From positions 3,142,001-3,206,000 of the forward strand of contig NZ_CP149803.1 of NCBI RefSeq assembly GCF_037943105.1: a stretch of 64,000 bases of DNA. The letters are read 5' to 3'. Shown in pieces: positions 1-8,947 of the stretch; position 1 is the stretch's first letter, and every line of letters begins with the position of its first letter. The stretch comes from Pseudomonas sp. TMP9. Lineage in GTDB: Bacteria; Pseudomonadota; Gammaproteobacteria; Pseudomonadales; Pseudomonadaceae. The position numbers and the translations under genes are program-made. The notes below the pieces were generated by a model. The model saw only the letters and a list, made by a program, of their open reading frames with translations, did no database searches and had not been told where the DNA came from.

Positions 1-1
1 T

Positions 2-361
2 GAACAACTGTGCCCGAGCGTCGGCTGCCTGCTGCCGTCCAAGGTCGATATCGCCCAAGTCAAAAGCAGTAATCTGGTGGTACGCAGTCATCCCGAATTC
101 AGCGGTGCGCTGGTCGTCGACGCCATCCTCTACAACCGTGCGCCGTTCTCGCAACCTTTCCCGCTGCTGGAAATGCGCTTTGCCGATATCAACGGCCAAC
201 TGCTCGCCAGCCGCCGCTTTAAACCCAGCGAATACCTGGCCGGGGAGCTGGCGGGTAACGCAGAAATGCCGCCACAAACGCCGATCCATATCTCCTTGGA
301 CATCCTCGATCCGGGCACCCAAGCGGTGAATTACAGCCTGAGTTTCCACTCCCCGGAATAA
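2..361 (+). CDS. C-terminal part of a DUF3426-type protein (5' truncated)
   Basis: The reading frame is open from the left edge of the window and ends in TAA at 361, so the true start lies outside. The visible 119 residues contain a C-P-S-x-G-C-L-L-P stretch and then a beta-rich domain (alternating hydrophobic residues, NRAPFSQPFPLLEM) typical of the periplasmic C-terminal part of DUF3426 proteins. In pseudomonads this gene normally lies between prmA and dusB, as here. The N-terminal zinc-ribbon and membrane segment expected for the family cannot be seen. Function is unknown; the family call rests on position and general pattern. Confidence 0.6.
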   Translation, partial: EQLCPSVGCLLPSKVDIAQVKSSNLVVRSHPEFSGALVVDAILYNRAPFSQPFPLLEMRFADINGQLLASRRFKPSEYLAGELAGNAEMPPQTPIHISLDILDPGTQAVNYSLSFHSPE

Positions 362-449
362 CGCGGCGCGGGCTAATAGCTGGAAATTTCGCAACAACCA
401 AACCCTTCGCGATAAGCCCGCAACTGTTCATAATTTGTTCAAAACAGCC

Positions 450-478
450 TTTATCCACTCATTCAGAGCGGGTATCAT
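450..478 (+). promoter_or_regulatory. Candidate sigma-70 promoter for dusB-fis
   Basis: TTTATC (450-455) and TATCAT (473-478) are separated by 17 bases, followed by a GC-rich discriminator and about 55 bases before the dusB ATG. The spacing is ideal; the -35 match is moderate. A GC-rich discriminator would fit growth-rate and stringent control, as known for E. coli fis, but that is an analogy. Confidence 0.4.
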
Positions 479-540
479 GCCCACCCTTTTTAGCACTCTC
501 CTATTTGTTCAACAGCAGGTCTCTTGAGCAGGGAAGCCCT

Positions 541-1539
541 ATGTCGGCGCTACGCATCGGCCCTTACACATTGACCAACGCCCTGATTCTCGCCCCGATG
601 GCGGGCGTCACTGACCAGCCCTTTCGTCAGCTGTGTAAACGCATGGGCGCAGGCTTGGTGGTGTCAGAAATGGTCACCAGTGATGTGCGTTTGTGGAACA
701 CCCGCAAATCGAGCCTGCGCATGATGCACAGCGGTGATCCCGAGCCGCGCTCGGTGCAGATCGCCGGTGGCGACCCTGAGATGCTCGCCGAAGCAGCCAG
801 ACGTAACGTAGAGCTGGGCGCGCAGATCATCGACATCAACATGGGCTGCCCGGCAAAAAAAGTCTGCAACAAGGCTGCCGGCTCCGCCCTGCTGAAGGAT
901 GAGCAACTGGTGCGCGAGATTCTTCAGGCAGTTGTCGCCGCGGTGGATGTGCCGGTGACCCTGAAGATTCGCACCGGCTGGGACCGCGAACACAAGAACG
1001 GTATCAGCGTGGCGAGGATCGCCGAAGACAGCGGCATTGTTGCGTTAGCCGTGCATGGCCGCACCCGCGCTGATTTATACAGGGGCGAGGCCGAGTACGA
1101 GACCATTGCCGCGATTAAACAGGCCGTGTCGATTCCGGTGCTGGCCAATGGCGATATTGACTCACCCGAGAAGGCCAAAGCCGTTCTCGCGGCCACCGGT
1201 GCTGATGGCCTGCTGATCGGTCGCGCGGCGCAGGGCCGCCCTTGGATATTCCGTGAAATTGAGCATTTTCTGCGTACCGGCGAACACCTACCGGCACCCA
1301 GCTTGTATGAGGTGGAACGTATTCTGCTTGAGCATCTGGCTGCACTGCACGCCTTCTACGGCGATGTTATGGGCGTACGCATTGCCCGCAAACATGTCAG
1401 CTGGTATCTCGCAACCTTGCCGGGCGCCAAGGAGTTTCGCGCCCAGTTCAACCGTATAGACAGTACGGACGCGCAGTGCACCAACGTTCGCGAGTTTTTC
1501 AGCGAACGTCATAACAATGGAGAAGGGGTGGCCGCATGA
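541..1539 (+). CDS. dusB: tRNA-dihydrouridine synthase B
   Basis: FMN-dependent enzyme that reduces uridine to dihydrouridine in the D-loop of tRNAs. The 332-residue protein is a TIM barrel of normal family length. It begins with [13 protein letters not shown], has the catalytic-loop motif NMGCPAKKV with Cys103 as the expected proton donor, LKIRTGW, and the phosphate-binding [13 protein letters not shown]. An upstream TTG at 505 would add 12 residues, but ATG 541 gives the usual MSALRIGPY start and follows the purine-rich AGGGAAG. The stop overlaps fis by four bases (ATGA), which marks a conserved dusB-fis operon. Confidence 0.95.
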   Translation: MSALRIGPYTLTNALILAPMAGVTDQPFRQLCKRMGAGLVVSEMVTSDVRLWNTRKSSLRMMHSGDPEPRSVQIAGGDPEMLAEAARRNVELGAQIIDINMGCPAKKVCNKAAGSALLKDEQLVREILQAVVAAVDVPVTLKIRTGWDREHKNGISVARIAEDSGIVALAVHGRTRADLYRGEAEYETIAAIKQAVSIPVLANGDIDSPEKAKAVLAATGADGLLIGRAAQGRPWIFREIEHFLRTGEHLPAPSLYEVERILLEHLAALHAFYGDVMGVRIARKHVSWYLATLPGAKEFRAQFNRIDSTDAQCTNVREFFSERHNNGEGVAA

Positions 1540-1856
1540 CGATGTTGACCGAGACTTTAGGAAGTGTGATGGCGCCCGTGAGTGACAACAGCAGTTTAAA
1601 ACAGCACCTGAATACGCCTAGCGAAGAGGGGCAAACCCTGCGCGGCAGTGTTGAGAAGGCGCTGCACAACTACTTTGCCCATCTTGAGGGCGCGGACGTC
1701 TGTGACGTCTACAACTTGGTGCTCACTGAAGTGGAAGCGCCGCTGCTGGAGACCGTGATGAACTACGTCAAGGGTAACCAGACCAAAGCCTCCGAACTGC
1801 TCGGTTTGAATCGCGGCACCCTGCGCAAAAAGCTCAAGCAATACGATCTGCTGTAA
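1536..1856 (+). CDS. fis: DNA-binding protein Fis
   Basis: Nucleoid-associated regulator that bends DNA and acts at rRNA promoters, recombination sites and other loci in fast-growing cells. The 106-residue protein has the normal length. Its N-terminus is variable, the dimer helices ([14 protein letters not shown]) are in the middle, and the C-terminal helix-turn-helix reads [18 protein letters not shown]. The start codon overlaps the dusB stop (ATGA) and a purine-rich GGAGAAGGGG lies just upstream inside dusB, so translation is probably coupled. A clear intrinsic terminator follows the gene. Confidence 0.97.
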   Translation: MTMLTETLGSVMAPVSDNSSLKQHLNTPSEEGQTLRGSVEKALHNYFAHLEGADVCDVYNLVLTEVEAPLLETVMNYVKGNQTKASELLGLNRGTLRKKLKQYDLL

Positions 1857-1870
1857 CCGCGAACTCCCGA

Positions 1871-1900
1871 AAAGGGCGGCCCATCAAAGCCGCCTTTTTT
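1871..1900 (+). terminator. Intrinsic terminator after fis
   Basis: GGCGGC (1875-1880), an 8-base loop and GCCGCC (1889-1894) form a GC stem, preceded by AAAG and followed by six T. It lies 14 bases after the fis stop and ends the dusB-fis transcript. Confidence 0.85.
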
Positions 1901-1945
1901 GCTGGTAATTTTTTTGCTGACACCTCAGCTCTGATGGACTCTGAA

Positions 1946-3553
1946 ATGACCGACCAGACCACCCGCCTCCCCGTTCGCCGTGCCTTGATCAGTGTGTCCG
2001 ACAAGACCGGCATCCTTGAGTTTGCTCGCGAGCTCGTCGCCCTGAATGTGGAGATCCTCTCCACGGGCGGCACTTACAAACTGCTCAAAGACAATGGTGT
2101 AGCTGCCGTAGAAGTGGCCGACTACACCGGCTTCGCGGAAATGATGGACGGTCGAGTGAAGACCCTGCACCCGATGATCCATGGCGGCATCCTCGGTCGC
2201 CGCGGTATCGATGACGGCATCATGACTGAGCACGGCATCAAGCCGATCGACCTGGTCGCCGTTAACCTCTACCCGTTCGCCGCCACTGTAGCTAAGCCGG
2301 GCTGCAGCCTGCCGGACGCTATTGAGAACATCGACATTGGCGGCCCAACCATGGTTCGCTCCGCCGCGAAGAACCACAAAGACGTGGCCATCGTGGTCAA
2401 CGCTGGCGATTACACCGGTATCGTTGAGTCACTGAAAGCGGGCGGCCTGACTTACGCCGAGCGCTTCGCCCTGATGCTCAAAGCTTTTGAACACACCGCG
2501 GCCTACGACGGCATGATCGCCAACTACCTGGGCACCATCGACCAAACGACCGAAAGCCTGTCCACTGAAAACCGTGGCACCTTCCCGCAGACCTTCAACA
2601 GCCAGTTCGTCAAAGCCCAAGAAATGCGCTACGGCGAAAACCCACACCAGAGCGCAGCGTTCTATGTCGAGGCCCTAAAAGGTGAGGCCAGTATTTCCAC
2701 TGCCGTGCAGCTGCAAGGCAAAGAGCTGTCGTTCAACAACGTGGCCGACACAGATGCCGCGCTGGAGTGTGTGAAGAGCTTTGTTAAGCCCGCCTGCGTG
2801 ATCGTTAAGCACGCTAACCCGTGCGGCGTGGCCGTGGCTTTGGACAGCGAAGGCGGCATCCGCCAAGCCTATGAACTGGCCTACGCCACCGACACCGAGT
2901 CAGCGTTTGGCGGCATCATCGCCTTCAACCGTGAACTGGACAGCGCCACCGCCCAGGCCATCGTCGAGCGCCAGTTTGTTGAAGTGATTATCGCGCCGAA
3001 AATCAGCTTGGAGGCCCGCGCCATCGTTGCGGCTAAAGCCAACGTACGCCTGCTCGAATGCGGCGAATGGGCGGCCGAACGCAGCGCCGGCTGGGACCTC
3101 AAGCGGGTCAACGGCGGCCTGCTGGTACAGAGCCGCGACATCGGCATGATCAAGGCAGAAGAGCTGAAAATCGTCACCCAGCGCGCCCCGAGCGAGCAGG
3201 AAGTGCACGACCTGATCTTCGCCTGGAAAGTGGCCAAGTTCGTCAAATCCAATGCCATCGTCTACGCCAAAAACCGCCAGACCATCGGCGTCGGTGCCGG
3301 CCAGATGAGCCGGGTTAACTCCGCGCGCATTGCCGCCATCAAGGCTGAGCATGCCGGTTTGAAAGTGGCGGGATCAGTCATGGCCTCCGACGCCTTCTTC
3401 CCGTTCCGCGACGGTTTGGACAACGCCGCCGCCAATGGCATTACCGCGGTGATCCAACCCGGCGGCTCGATGCGCGATGCGGAAGTGATCGCCGCTGCCG
3501 ACGAGGCCAATATCGCGATGGTATTCACCGGCATGCGTCATTTCCGCCATTGA
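1946..3553 (+). CDS. purH: Bifunctional AICAR formyltransferase / IMP cyclohydrolase
   Basis: Catalyses the last two steps of purine synthesis: formylation of AICAR with 10-formyl-tetrahydrofolate, then ring closure to IMP. The 535 residues comprise an N-terminal MGS-like cyclohydrolase domain ([21 protein letters not shown], about residues 1-200) and a C-terminal formyltransferase domain carrying [11 protein letters not shown] with the catalytic Lys-His. ATG 1934 would add four residues; ATG 1946 gives the standard MTDQTTRLP start. Neither has a strong ribosome-binding site. purD follows 114 bases later, the gap being filled by palindromic repeats. Confidence 0.97.
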   Translation: MTDQTTRLPVRRALISVSDKTGILEFARELVALNVEILSTGGTYKLLKDNGVAAVEVADYTGFAEMMDGRVKTLHPMIHGGILGRRGIDDGIMTEHGIKPIDLVAVNLYPFAATVAKPGCSLPDAIENIDIGGPTMVRSAAKNHKDVAIVVNAGDYTGIVESLKAGGLTYAERFALMLKAFEHTAAYDGMIANYLGTIDQTTESLSTENRGTFPQTFNSQFVKAQEMRYGENPHQSAAFYVEALKGEASISTAVQLQGKELSFNNVADTDAALECVKSFVKPACVIVKHANPCGVAVALDSEGGIRQAYELAYATDTESAFGGIIAFNRELDSATAQAIVERQFVEVIIAPKISLEARAIVAAKANVRLLECGEWAAERSAGWDLKRVNGGLLVQSRDIGMIKAEELKIVTQRAPSEQEVHDLIFAWKVAKFVKSNAIVYAKNRQTIGVGAGQMSRVNSARIAAIKAEHAGLKVAGSVMASDAFFPFRDGLDNAAANGITAVIQPGGSMRDAEVIAAADEANIAMVFTGMRHFRH

Positions 3554-3556
3554 TGA

Positions 3557-3630
3557 CGTGGTGGATGGCTACGGCCATCCACCCTACATCGCACCCATTC
3601 GTAGGGTGGATAGCGCTTTATCTATCCACC
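3557..3630 (+). repeat. Palindromic repeat family A between purH and purD
   Basis: Two hairpin units: GTGGATGG...CCATCCAC followed by CCTAC (about 3560-3586), then GTAGGGTGGAT...ATCCACC (3601-3630). This is the first of several family A copies in the window. It could act as a transcript stabiliser or attenuator between purH and purD. Confidence 0.75.
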
Positions 3631-3667
3631 AATCGGGCCACAGGCCCGCCTCCAGAGGGAGAGAGAC

Positions 3668-4957
3668 ATGAACGTATTGATCATCGGCAGCGGCGGTCGT
3701 GAACACGCCCTGGCCTGGAAAGTCGCGCAGGATAAGCGCGTCGACACCGTCTTCGTGGCCCCCGGCAACGCCGGCACCGCCACTGAAGCCAAGTGCGAAA
3801 ACGTCGCCATCGACGTGCTGGATATCGCAGCGTTAGCTGACTTTGCTAAAAAGAATGTGCAGCTGACCATCGTCGGCCCGGAAGCGCCGCTGGTGGCGGG
3901 GGTGGTTGATCTGTTTCGCACGCGCAAGCTGGATGTGTTCGGCCCCACCGCCGCCGCCGCGCAGTTGGAAGGGTCCAAGGCTTTCACCAAAGACTTCCTC
4001 GCCCGCCACGGCATCCCGACGGCTGACTACCAGAACTTCACCGAAGTTGAGCCGGCCCTGGCTTACTTGCAAAAAGTCGGCGCGCCCATTGTGATCAAGG
4101 CCGACGGCCTGGCCGCCGGTAAAGGCGTAATCGTCGCCATGACGCTCATTGAAGCCGAAGACGCTGTGCGCGACATGCTCGCCGGCAATGCCTTTGGCGA
4201 AGCCGGTTCGCGGGTGGTGATTGAAGAGTTTCTCGACGGTGAAGAAGCCTCGTTTATTGTCATGGTTGATGGCAAAAACGTGCTGCCGATGGCCACCAGC
4301 CAGGACCACAAACGTGTGGGCGACGCTGATACAGGCCCCAACACCGGCGGTATGGGCGCCTATTCTCCAGCCCCGGTGGTCACCGCTGAGGTGCATCAGC
4401 GGGTGATGGATGAAGTGATTTACCCAACCGTGCGCGGCATGGCCAGCGAGGGTAACGTCTACACCGGCTTCCTCTATGCTGGGCTGATGATCGACAAGAG
4501 CGGCCGAGCGAAGGTGATCGAATTCAACTGCCGCTTTGGCGACCCAGAAACCCAGCCGATCATGCTGCGCTTGGAGTCCAGCTTGGTGTTGCTGGTGGAA
4601 GCAGCACTGGCCAAAGCGCTGGATAAGGTCGAAGCCACGTGGGACCCTCGCCCGACGGTGGGAGTGGTCATCGCCGCAGGCGGCTACCCGGCTGATTACA
4701 GCAAGGGCGATGTGATCGAAGGCCTGGACGCTGCGGCGCAACTGGATGGCAAAGTCTTCCACGCCGGCACTGCACTAAAAGAGGGCCAGGTTGTGACCGC
4801 CGGTGGTCGCGTACTGTGCGCCACCGCCATTGGTCGTAGCGTTGAAGAGGCCCAACAACAAGCCTATCGTCTGGCTGAGAAAATCCGCTGGGATGGCAGT
4901 TTCTACCGCAACGACATCGGCTACCGAGCCATTGCCCGCGAACACCAAGCTAAATAA
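3668..4957 (+). CDS. purD: Phosphoribosylamine-glycine ligase (GAR synthetase)
   Basis: ATP-dependent joining of glycine to phosphoribosylamine, the second step of purine synthesis. The 429-residue ATP-grasp protein opens with MNVLIIGSGGREHALAW, contains IVGPEAPLVAG, the ATP-grasp core from about residue 100 (KADGLAAGKGVIV), the DTGPNTGGMGAYSPAP signature and the metal-binding EFNCRFGDPETQ. Length is normal. ATG 3668 follows a strong purine-rich site (GAGGGAGAGAG). It is probably cotranscribed with purH despite the repeats in the gap. Confidence 0.97.
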   Translation: MNVLIIGSGGREHALAWKVAQDKRVDTVFVAPGNAGTATEAKCENVAIDVLDIAALADFAKKNVQLTIVGPEAPLVAGVVDLFRTRKLDVFGPTAAAAQLEGSKAFTKDFLARHGIPTADYQNFTEVEPALAYLQKVGAPIVIKADGLAAGKGVIVAMTLIEAEDAVRDMLAGNAFGEAGSRVVIEEFLDGEEASFIVMVDGKNVLPMATSQDHKRVGDADTGPNTGGMGAYSPAPVVTAEVHQRVMDEVIYPTVRGMASEGNVYTGFLYAGLMIDKSGRAKVIEFNCRFGDPETQPIMLRLESSLVLLVEAALAKALDKVEATWDPRPTVGVVIAAGGYPADYSKGDVIEGLDAAAQLDGKVFHAGTALKEGQVVTAGGRVLCATAIGRSVEEAQQQAYRLAEKIRWDGSFYRNDIGYRAIAREHQAK

Positions 4958-4981
4958 AAGACCGATAGTGGCCAAAACGCT

Positions 4982-5009
4982 ACAAAGGTGGCCAATTGGC
5001 CGCCTTTGT
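4982..5009 (+). terminator. Palindromic hairpin after purD (possible terminator)
   Basis: A 28-base near-perfect palindrome from ACAAAGG to CCTTTGT with one G-U type pair, centred on AATT. It lies 24 bases after the purD stop. The T tract is short (TTTGTC), so termination may be weak or work in both directions. Confidence 0.5.
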
Positions 5010-5035
5010 CATACGCCTCTGGCGGGCAGCTTGGC

Positions 5036-5041
5036 TATAAT
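5036..5041 (+). promoter_or_regulatory. Candidate -10 element for retS
   Basis: A perfect TATAAT lies 30 bases before the GTG start of retS. There is no convincing -35 hexamer at 16-18 bases; TTGTCA at 5006-5011 is too far away (24-base spacer). An activator-dependent promoter is possible. Confidence 0.35.
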
Positions 5042-5070
5042 CTCGCCACTCAATGTTGAAAGGACTTCAT

Positions 5071-7842
5071 GTGCGCCGGCTTAGGATTGCCACCTACCTG
5101 CTCGTCAGCACCCTGCTGATGCTGCTCACTGCAGCCGCTGCTCAAGCGGCTGTGGTGTCGTGGTCAAGCCTGAGCGACCCAAGCGCCGAACTGCAACTCG
5201 ATGATGTGCGCAGCCCCGAGCGCCAGGCACAGTTTCGCAACACCGACCTAACCCAACTCTACACCCCTGGCGGCAGTGCGCTGTGGCTGCATGTACGCCT
5301 GCCCGCCAGCAATGACGCACAGATGCTGCGTATTTTCGCCCCGTACCTCGCCTACCTGGACCTTTTTGTACTGCGCGGTGACGCGCTGGTGGACCAAGCG
5401 CATACCGGCAGCAACCTACCCTTTAGCAGCCGCCCATTGGCCAGCCGCGATTTTCTCTTGCCGCTGCCTATCGCCGAGCAACCGCTGGATGTCTTCCTGC
5501 GCGTGGCCTCTGAACATGCGCTGCGCCCGAGCATCACCCTGCAAAGCGCACAAGCCATGGCCGCAGACGATAATCGACCGCTACTGCTTGGTGTGCTGCT
5601 GGGCTGCCTGATGATGGTGGTGATCTATAACCTCGTGCGCTATGCCTACACCCGCGCGGCGAGCGGTTTATGGCTGGCAGCCACTCAGGCCTGCCAGTTG
5701 GTCGCGGTAGTTAGCCTGCTGGGCATCAGCACGCCGTGGCTGAATGAATGGCACAGCCTGCAGCCACAAATCACTAACCTGGCGATGTTACTGACGGCCA
5801 TTTGTGCACTGGGATTTACCGCCAGCTTCTTCAAAAAAGTCTGCCCCAGCACACCCCTTAGGCATCTGTTGACGGCTGAAATGGTGATGCTTGGCTTGGT
5901 TTGCGTGACGCTGTTGGCGGCTACCCACTTGCAGTTCAACCAGTGGGTTTACCTGTTGAATGCGCTTGTGGCGTTGAGCATCCTGCTGGTGGCGCTGACT
6001 CATTGGCGCCATGGTTACCCGCCCGCGCGCTTATTCAGCCTGGCGTTGCTGATTTTTTGTGTGGCGTTTATCTGTGCGCTGCCGGTTCTTTTCGGTTACT
6101 GGGCCGTCCACACCGAGTGGATGGTCTATGCCTTGGTGGCCGTCACAGTGGTTAGCAGCTTTATCCTCAGCATGGCCTTGAGCGACCGGCAACGGCGCAT
6201 CATGCAGGCTCAATTTATTTTCAGCCGCACCCTCGCCGCCAGTTCGGCTGAGCTGAAGGCCAAGGCCGAGTTTCTCGCCAAAATCAGCCATGAAATCCGC
6301 ACACCGATGAATGGCGTGCTGGGCATGGCCGAACTGCTACTCGGCACCCCGTTATCCGCCAAGCAGCGTGACTATGCGCAAACCATCAACAGTTCCGGTA
6401 ACGAGCTGCTGACGCTGATCAACGAGATCCTCGACATCTCCAAGTTGGAGTCCGGGCAGATCGAGCTGGACGATGTGCAGTTCGACCTTAATGCCTTGAT
6501 CGAAGACTGTTTGGACATCTTCCGCGCCAAGGCCGAGCAACAGAAAGTTGAGCTGATCAGTTTTATGCAGCCGCAAGTGCCACGGGTGATCGGCGGCGAC
6601 CCTACACGCCTGCGCCAAACCCTGCTGAGCCTGCTCGATAACGCCTTCAAACAAACCGATGAAGGTGAAATTCTGCTGGTGGTGGCCCTTGATACGAGCC
6701 AAGACGCGCCGCGCTTGCGCATTGCCGTGCAAGACAGCGGTAAGCCGCTGGACGCCAGCGAGCGCGACGCCCTGCTAAATGCCGAGTTGCACAGCAAAGA
6801 CTTCCTCGCCGCGACCAAACTTGGCGGCCGGCTTGGCCTGGTCATTGCGCGCCAACTGGTGCGCCTGATGGACGGCGAATTTGGCATCCAAAACAGCAAT
6901 CGCGGTTCCACCCTGTGGCTTACCCTACCGCTGGATGCCACACGCCTGGAGGAACCCCTCACCGACTTCGATACCTCCCTGCAAGGCATGCGCTTGCTGG
7001 TGGTGGATGACAACGACACCTGTCGCAAAGTGCTGGTACAGCAATGCAGCGCTTGGGGCATGCAGGTTAGCGCGGTGCCATCCGGCAAAGAAGCCATGGC
7101 CCTGTTGCGCACCAAGGCGCACCTGCGCGAGTTCTTCGATGCGGTGCTGCTCGATCAAGACATGCCCGGCATGACCGGCATGCAGTTGGCGGCGCGAATC
7201 AAAGAAGATGCCAACCTCAACCATGACATTCTGCTGATCATGCTCACCGGCATCAGCCATGCGCCCAGCAAGATCATCGCTCGCAACGCCGGGATCAAAC
7301 GCATCCTGGCCAAGCCCGTGGCCGGCTATACGCTGAAAACCACCTTGGCCGACGAGTTGGCGCAGCGCGGTAAAGGTGAGTCACCGATGTTCACCCCACT
7401 GCCGGTGAGCGCGGCTCTGCATGTCCCTGATGATTTCCGCATTCTGGTGGCCGAGGACAACAGCATTTCCACCAAAGTAATCCGTGGCATGCTCGGCAAA
7501 CTTAACCTGCAACCGGACACCGCCAGCAATGGCCAAGAAGCGCTCAATGCGATGAAAGCCCAGCAGTATGATTTGGTGCTGATGGACTGTGAAATGCCCG
7601 TGCTTGATGGTTTCTCCGCCACTGAGCAACTGCGCGCCTGGGAGGCCGCCGAACAGCGCACCCGCACCCCAGTGGTGGCGCTTACTGCGCATATCCTGCA
7701 TGAGCACAAAGAGCGCGCACGCCTGTCGGGCATGGACGGGCACATGTCCAAACCCGTGGAAATGTCGCAACTGCGCGAGCTGGTCGAGCATTGGGTAGCC
7801 GAGCGGGAAATCCGTCTTCAGCGCAACGCCTTGCCATCCTGA
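5071..7842 (+). CDS. retS: Hybrid sensor kinase RetS
   Basis: Membrane hybrid sensor which in P. aeruginosa blocks GacS signalling and so favours acute over biofilm behaviour. In order: signal peptide (about 1-25), periplasmic 7TMR-DISM sensor, seven membrane helices (about 170-360), HisKA with H407 in KISHEIRTP, a HATPase region, and two receiver domains with phosphoacceptor-type Asp695 (LLDQDMPG) and Asp839 (LMDCEMP). The family order and spacing match PA14 RetS (H424, D713, D858, from memory). GTG 5071 is preferred over ATG 5053 because AAAGGA lies seven bases upstream and the n-region is then typical. The G1 box (DSGKP) lacks the canonical second glycine. Confidence 0.92.
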   Translation: MRRLRIATYLLVSTLLMLLTAAAAQAAVVSWSSLSDPSAELQLDDVRSPERQAQFRNTDLTQLYTPGGSALWLHVRLPASNDAQMLRIFAPYLAYLDLFVLRGDALVDQAHTGSNLPFSSRPLASRDFLLPLPIAEQPLDVFLRVASEHALRPSITLQSAQAMAADDNRPLLLGVLLGCLMMVVIYNLVRYAYTRAASGLWLAATQACQLVAVVSLLGISTPWLNEWHSLQPQITNLAMLLTAICALGFTASFFKKVCPSTPLRHLLTAEMVMLGLVCVTLLAATHLQFNQWVYLLNALVALSILLVALTHWRHGYPPARLFSLALLIFCVAFICALPVLFGYWAVHTEWMVYALVAVTVVSSFILSMALSDRQRRIMQAQFIFSRTLAASSAELKAKAEFLAKISHEIRTPMNGVLGMAELLLGTPLSAKQRDYAQTINSSGNELLTLINEILDISKLESGQIELDDVQFDLNALIEDCLDIFRAKAEQQKVELISFMQPQVPRVIGGDPTRLRQTLLSLLDNAFKQTDEGEILLVVALDTSQDAPRLRIAVQDSGKPLDASERDALLNAELHSKDFLAATKLGGRLGLVIARQLVRLMDGEFGIQNSNRGSTLWLTLPLDATRLEEPLTDFDTSLQGMRLLVVDDNDTCRKVLVQQCSAWGMQVSAVPSGKEAMALLRTKAHLREFFDAVLLDQDMPGMTGMQLAARIKEDANLNHDILLIMLTGISHAPSKIIARNAGIKRILAKPVAGYTLKTTLADELAQRGKGESPMFTPLPVSAALHVPDDFRILVAEDNSISTKVIRGMLGKLNLQPDTASNGQEALNAMKAQQYDLVLMDCEMPVLDGFSATEQLRAWEAAEQRTRTPVVALTAHILHEHKERARLSGMDGHMSKPVEMSQLRELVEHWVAEREIRLQRNALPS

Positions 7843-7916
7843 TCACGCCGTAGGGATTGCCCATCAGCCTCTAGGCTTTTACCCTGCGACCCTCTCTCAC
7901 CGAAACGAGTCTTGTC

Positions 7917-8513
7917 ATGGCGCATGCGCTATTTAGCCTGTATCTGAAACTGCTGGTGCTCTATAGCCCCTTCTTTGTGCTGTCGTGCTTTATTGGGTTG
8001 AGCCGCGGTTATACGGTCAAAGAGCGCAAGCGCCTGGCTTGGAAAGTCGCACTCGGGGTACTGATCTCCAGCGTTTTGCTGTACCTGTTCGGCAAACACA
8101 TCTTCACTCTGTTCGGCATCACCATTGACGCCTTCCGCATCGGTGCTGGCAGCGTGCTGTTTATCTCGGCGCTGGGCATGGCCCAAGGCAAGTCGGTGGT
8201 GCAAAGCGATAACGCGCAGCAAGACGTTTCCATCGTGCCGTTGACCATCCCGCTCACCGTAGGCCCTGGCACCATTGGTGCGTTGCTGCTGATGGGTGCC
8301 AGCCAACCCGACTGGAGCGACAAGGCTGTGGCGGTGCTGGGCATCGCCCTGGCCAGCTTGACTGTTGGCATCGTGCTGTATCTGTCCAATCAGTTTGAGC
8401 GCCTGCTCGGCGATCAGGGCTTGCAGATTGTCAGCCGCCTCATGGGCCTGTTCGTCTGCGCCCTGGCCGCGCAGATCATTTTTACCGGGGTAAAGAACTA
8501 CCTCGCCCTCTGA
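7917..8513 (+). CDS. MarC-family integral membrane protein
   Basis: A 198-residue inner-membrane protein with about six hydrophobic helices. The family pattern includes PLTIPLTVGPGTIGALLLMG in the middle and a conserved C-terminal RLMGLFVCALAAQIIFTGVKNYL helix. MarC proteins have no agreed function; early links to multiple antibiotic resistance were withdrawn. It lies 74 bases after retS on the same strand, as in other pseudomonads, and a shared transcript is possible. Downstream is a 434-base gap with repeats and the promoter of the next gene. Confidence 0.85.
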   Translation: MAHALFSLYLKLLVLYSPFFVLSCFIGLSRGYTVKERKRLAWKVALGVLISSVLLYLFGKHIFTLFGITIDAFRIGAGSVLFISALGMAQGKSVVQSDNAQQDVSIVPLTIPLTVGPGTIGALLLMGASQPDWSDKAVAVLGIALASLTVGIVLYLSNQFERLLGDQGLQIVSRLMGLFVCALAAQIIFTGVKNYLAL

Positions 8514-8557
8514 TGCCCTAGGCTGAATGGGTGAAGCCTGATGCGACCCTATGGCGA

Positions 8558-8650
8558 AACCCGGATTACGCCTACGGCTAATCCAGGCTACAACTGAGCA
8601 AAACCCGGAGTGACCACGTAGGGTGGACGGCGCTGTTTTCGTCCACCGTG
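8558..8650 (+). repeat. Palindromic repeats (families B and A) after marC
   Basis: A degenerate family B element (CCCGGATTACGCCTACGG with TAATCCAGGCTAC, 8558-8592) is followed by a family A hairpin (GTAGGGTGGACGG...GTCCACC, 8618-8648). They fill the first third of the 434-base gap between marC and the allophanate hydrolase gene and probably also end or process the retS-marC transcript. Confidence 0.65.
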
Positions 8651-8692
8651 ACGGCTGCGACTGCCTAACCTTGCCGTCCATAAAATGAGGCC

Positions 8693-8765
8693 GTAGCTCG
8701 GATGAAATCCGGGGCAGGCGTCTGCAGTCGGCACGGTTTATCCCGGATTGCATCCGGGCTGCAGG
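8693..8765 (+). repeat. Palindromic repeat family B copy
   Basis: GTAGCTCGGATGAAATCCGG at 8693-8712 and an inverted CCCGGATTGCATCCGGGCTG near 8742-8761 form a diverged family B pair. The gap downstream (8766-8890) has no credible gene; it holds weak NtrC-like half sites (GCACCA at 8780, GGTGC at 8811) and a small palindrome AAGTCACTT at 8874-8882. Confidence 0.6.
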
Positions 8766-8890
8766 CGCCCCACAACCTTGCACCATCCGCATGCAACGCA
8801 GCCCTGCCTCGGTGCATAACAGCGTGCACAAACCCTCGCAGCGCCCTCAAAAATCACCTAACCACTTGAAAATAAGTCACTTTAAAGAAC

Positions 8891-8905
8891 TGGCACCGAC
8901 ATTGC
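8891..8905 (+). promoter_or_regulatory. Sigma-54 (RpoN) promoter of allophanate hydrolase
   Basis: TGGCAC (8891-8896), five bases, then TTGC (8902-8905): a perfect -24/-12 element with the obligatory GG-GC distance. The predicted start is about 8917, some 30 bases before the ATG. RpoN promoters need an enhancer-bound activator; NtrC is the likely one given the nitrogen genes that follow. Confidence 0.85.
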
Positions 8906-8912
8906 TCTAGAC

Positions 8913-8940
8913 ATTCCATCACTTGGATACAAGATGGAAT
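8913..8940 (+). promoter_or_regulatory. Inverted repeat at the predicted transcription start
   Basis: ATTCCATC (8913-8920), 12 bases, GATGGAAT (8933-8940): perfect 8-base arms covering the predicted start site and ending seven bases before the ATG. It could be an operator for the neighbouring GntR regulator or an mRNA hairpin near the ribosome-binding site. Confidence 0.55.
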
Positions 8941-8947
8941 TCAGAGC

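Noticed and set aside
3833-4762. 309-codon open frame antisense to purD
   Set aside because: Same reason: low-complexity shadow opposite a conserved gene, no ribosome-binding site.
8780-8815. NtrC enhancer site
   Set aside because: GCACCA and GGTGC half-sites exist but are 26 bases apart, not the usual GCACCA-N5-TGGTGC; kept only as a weak hint.
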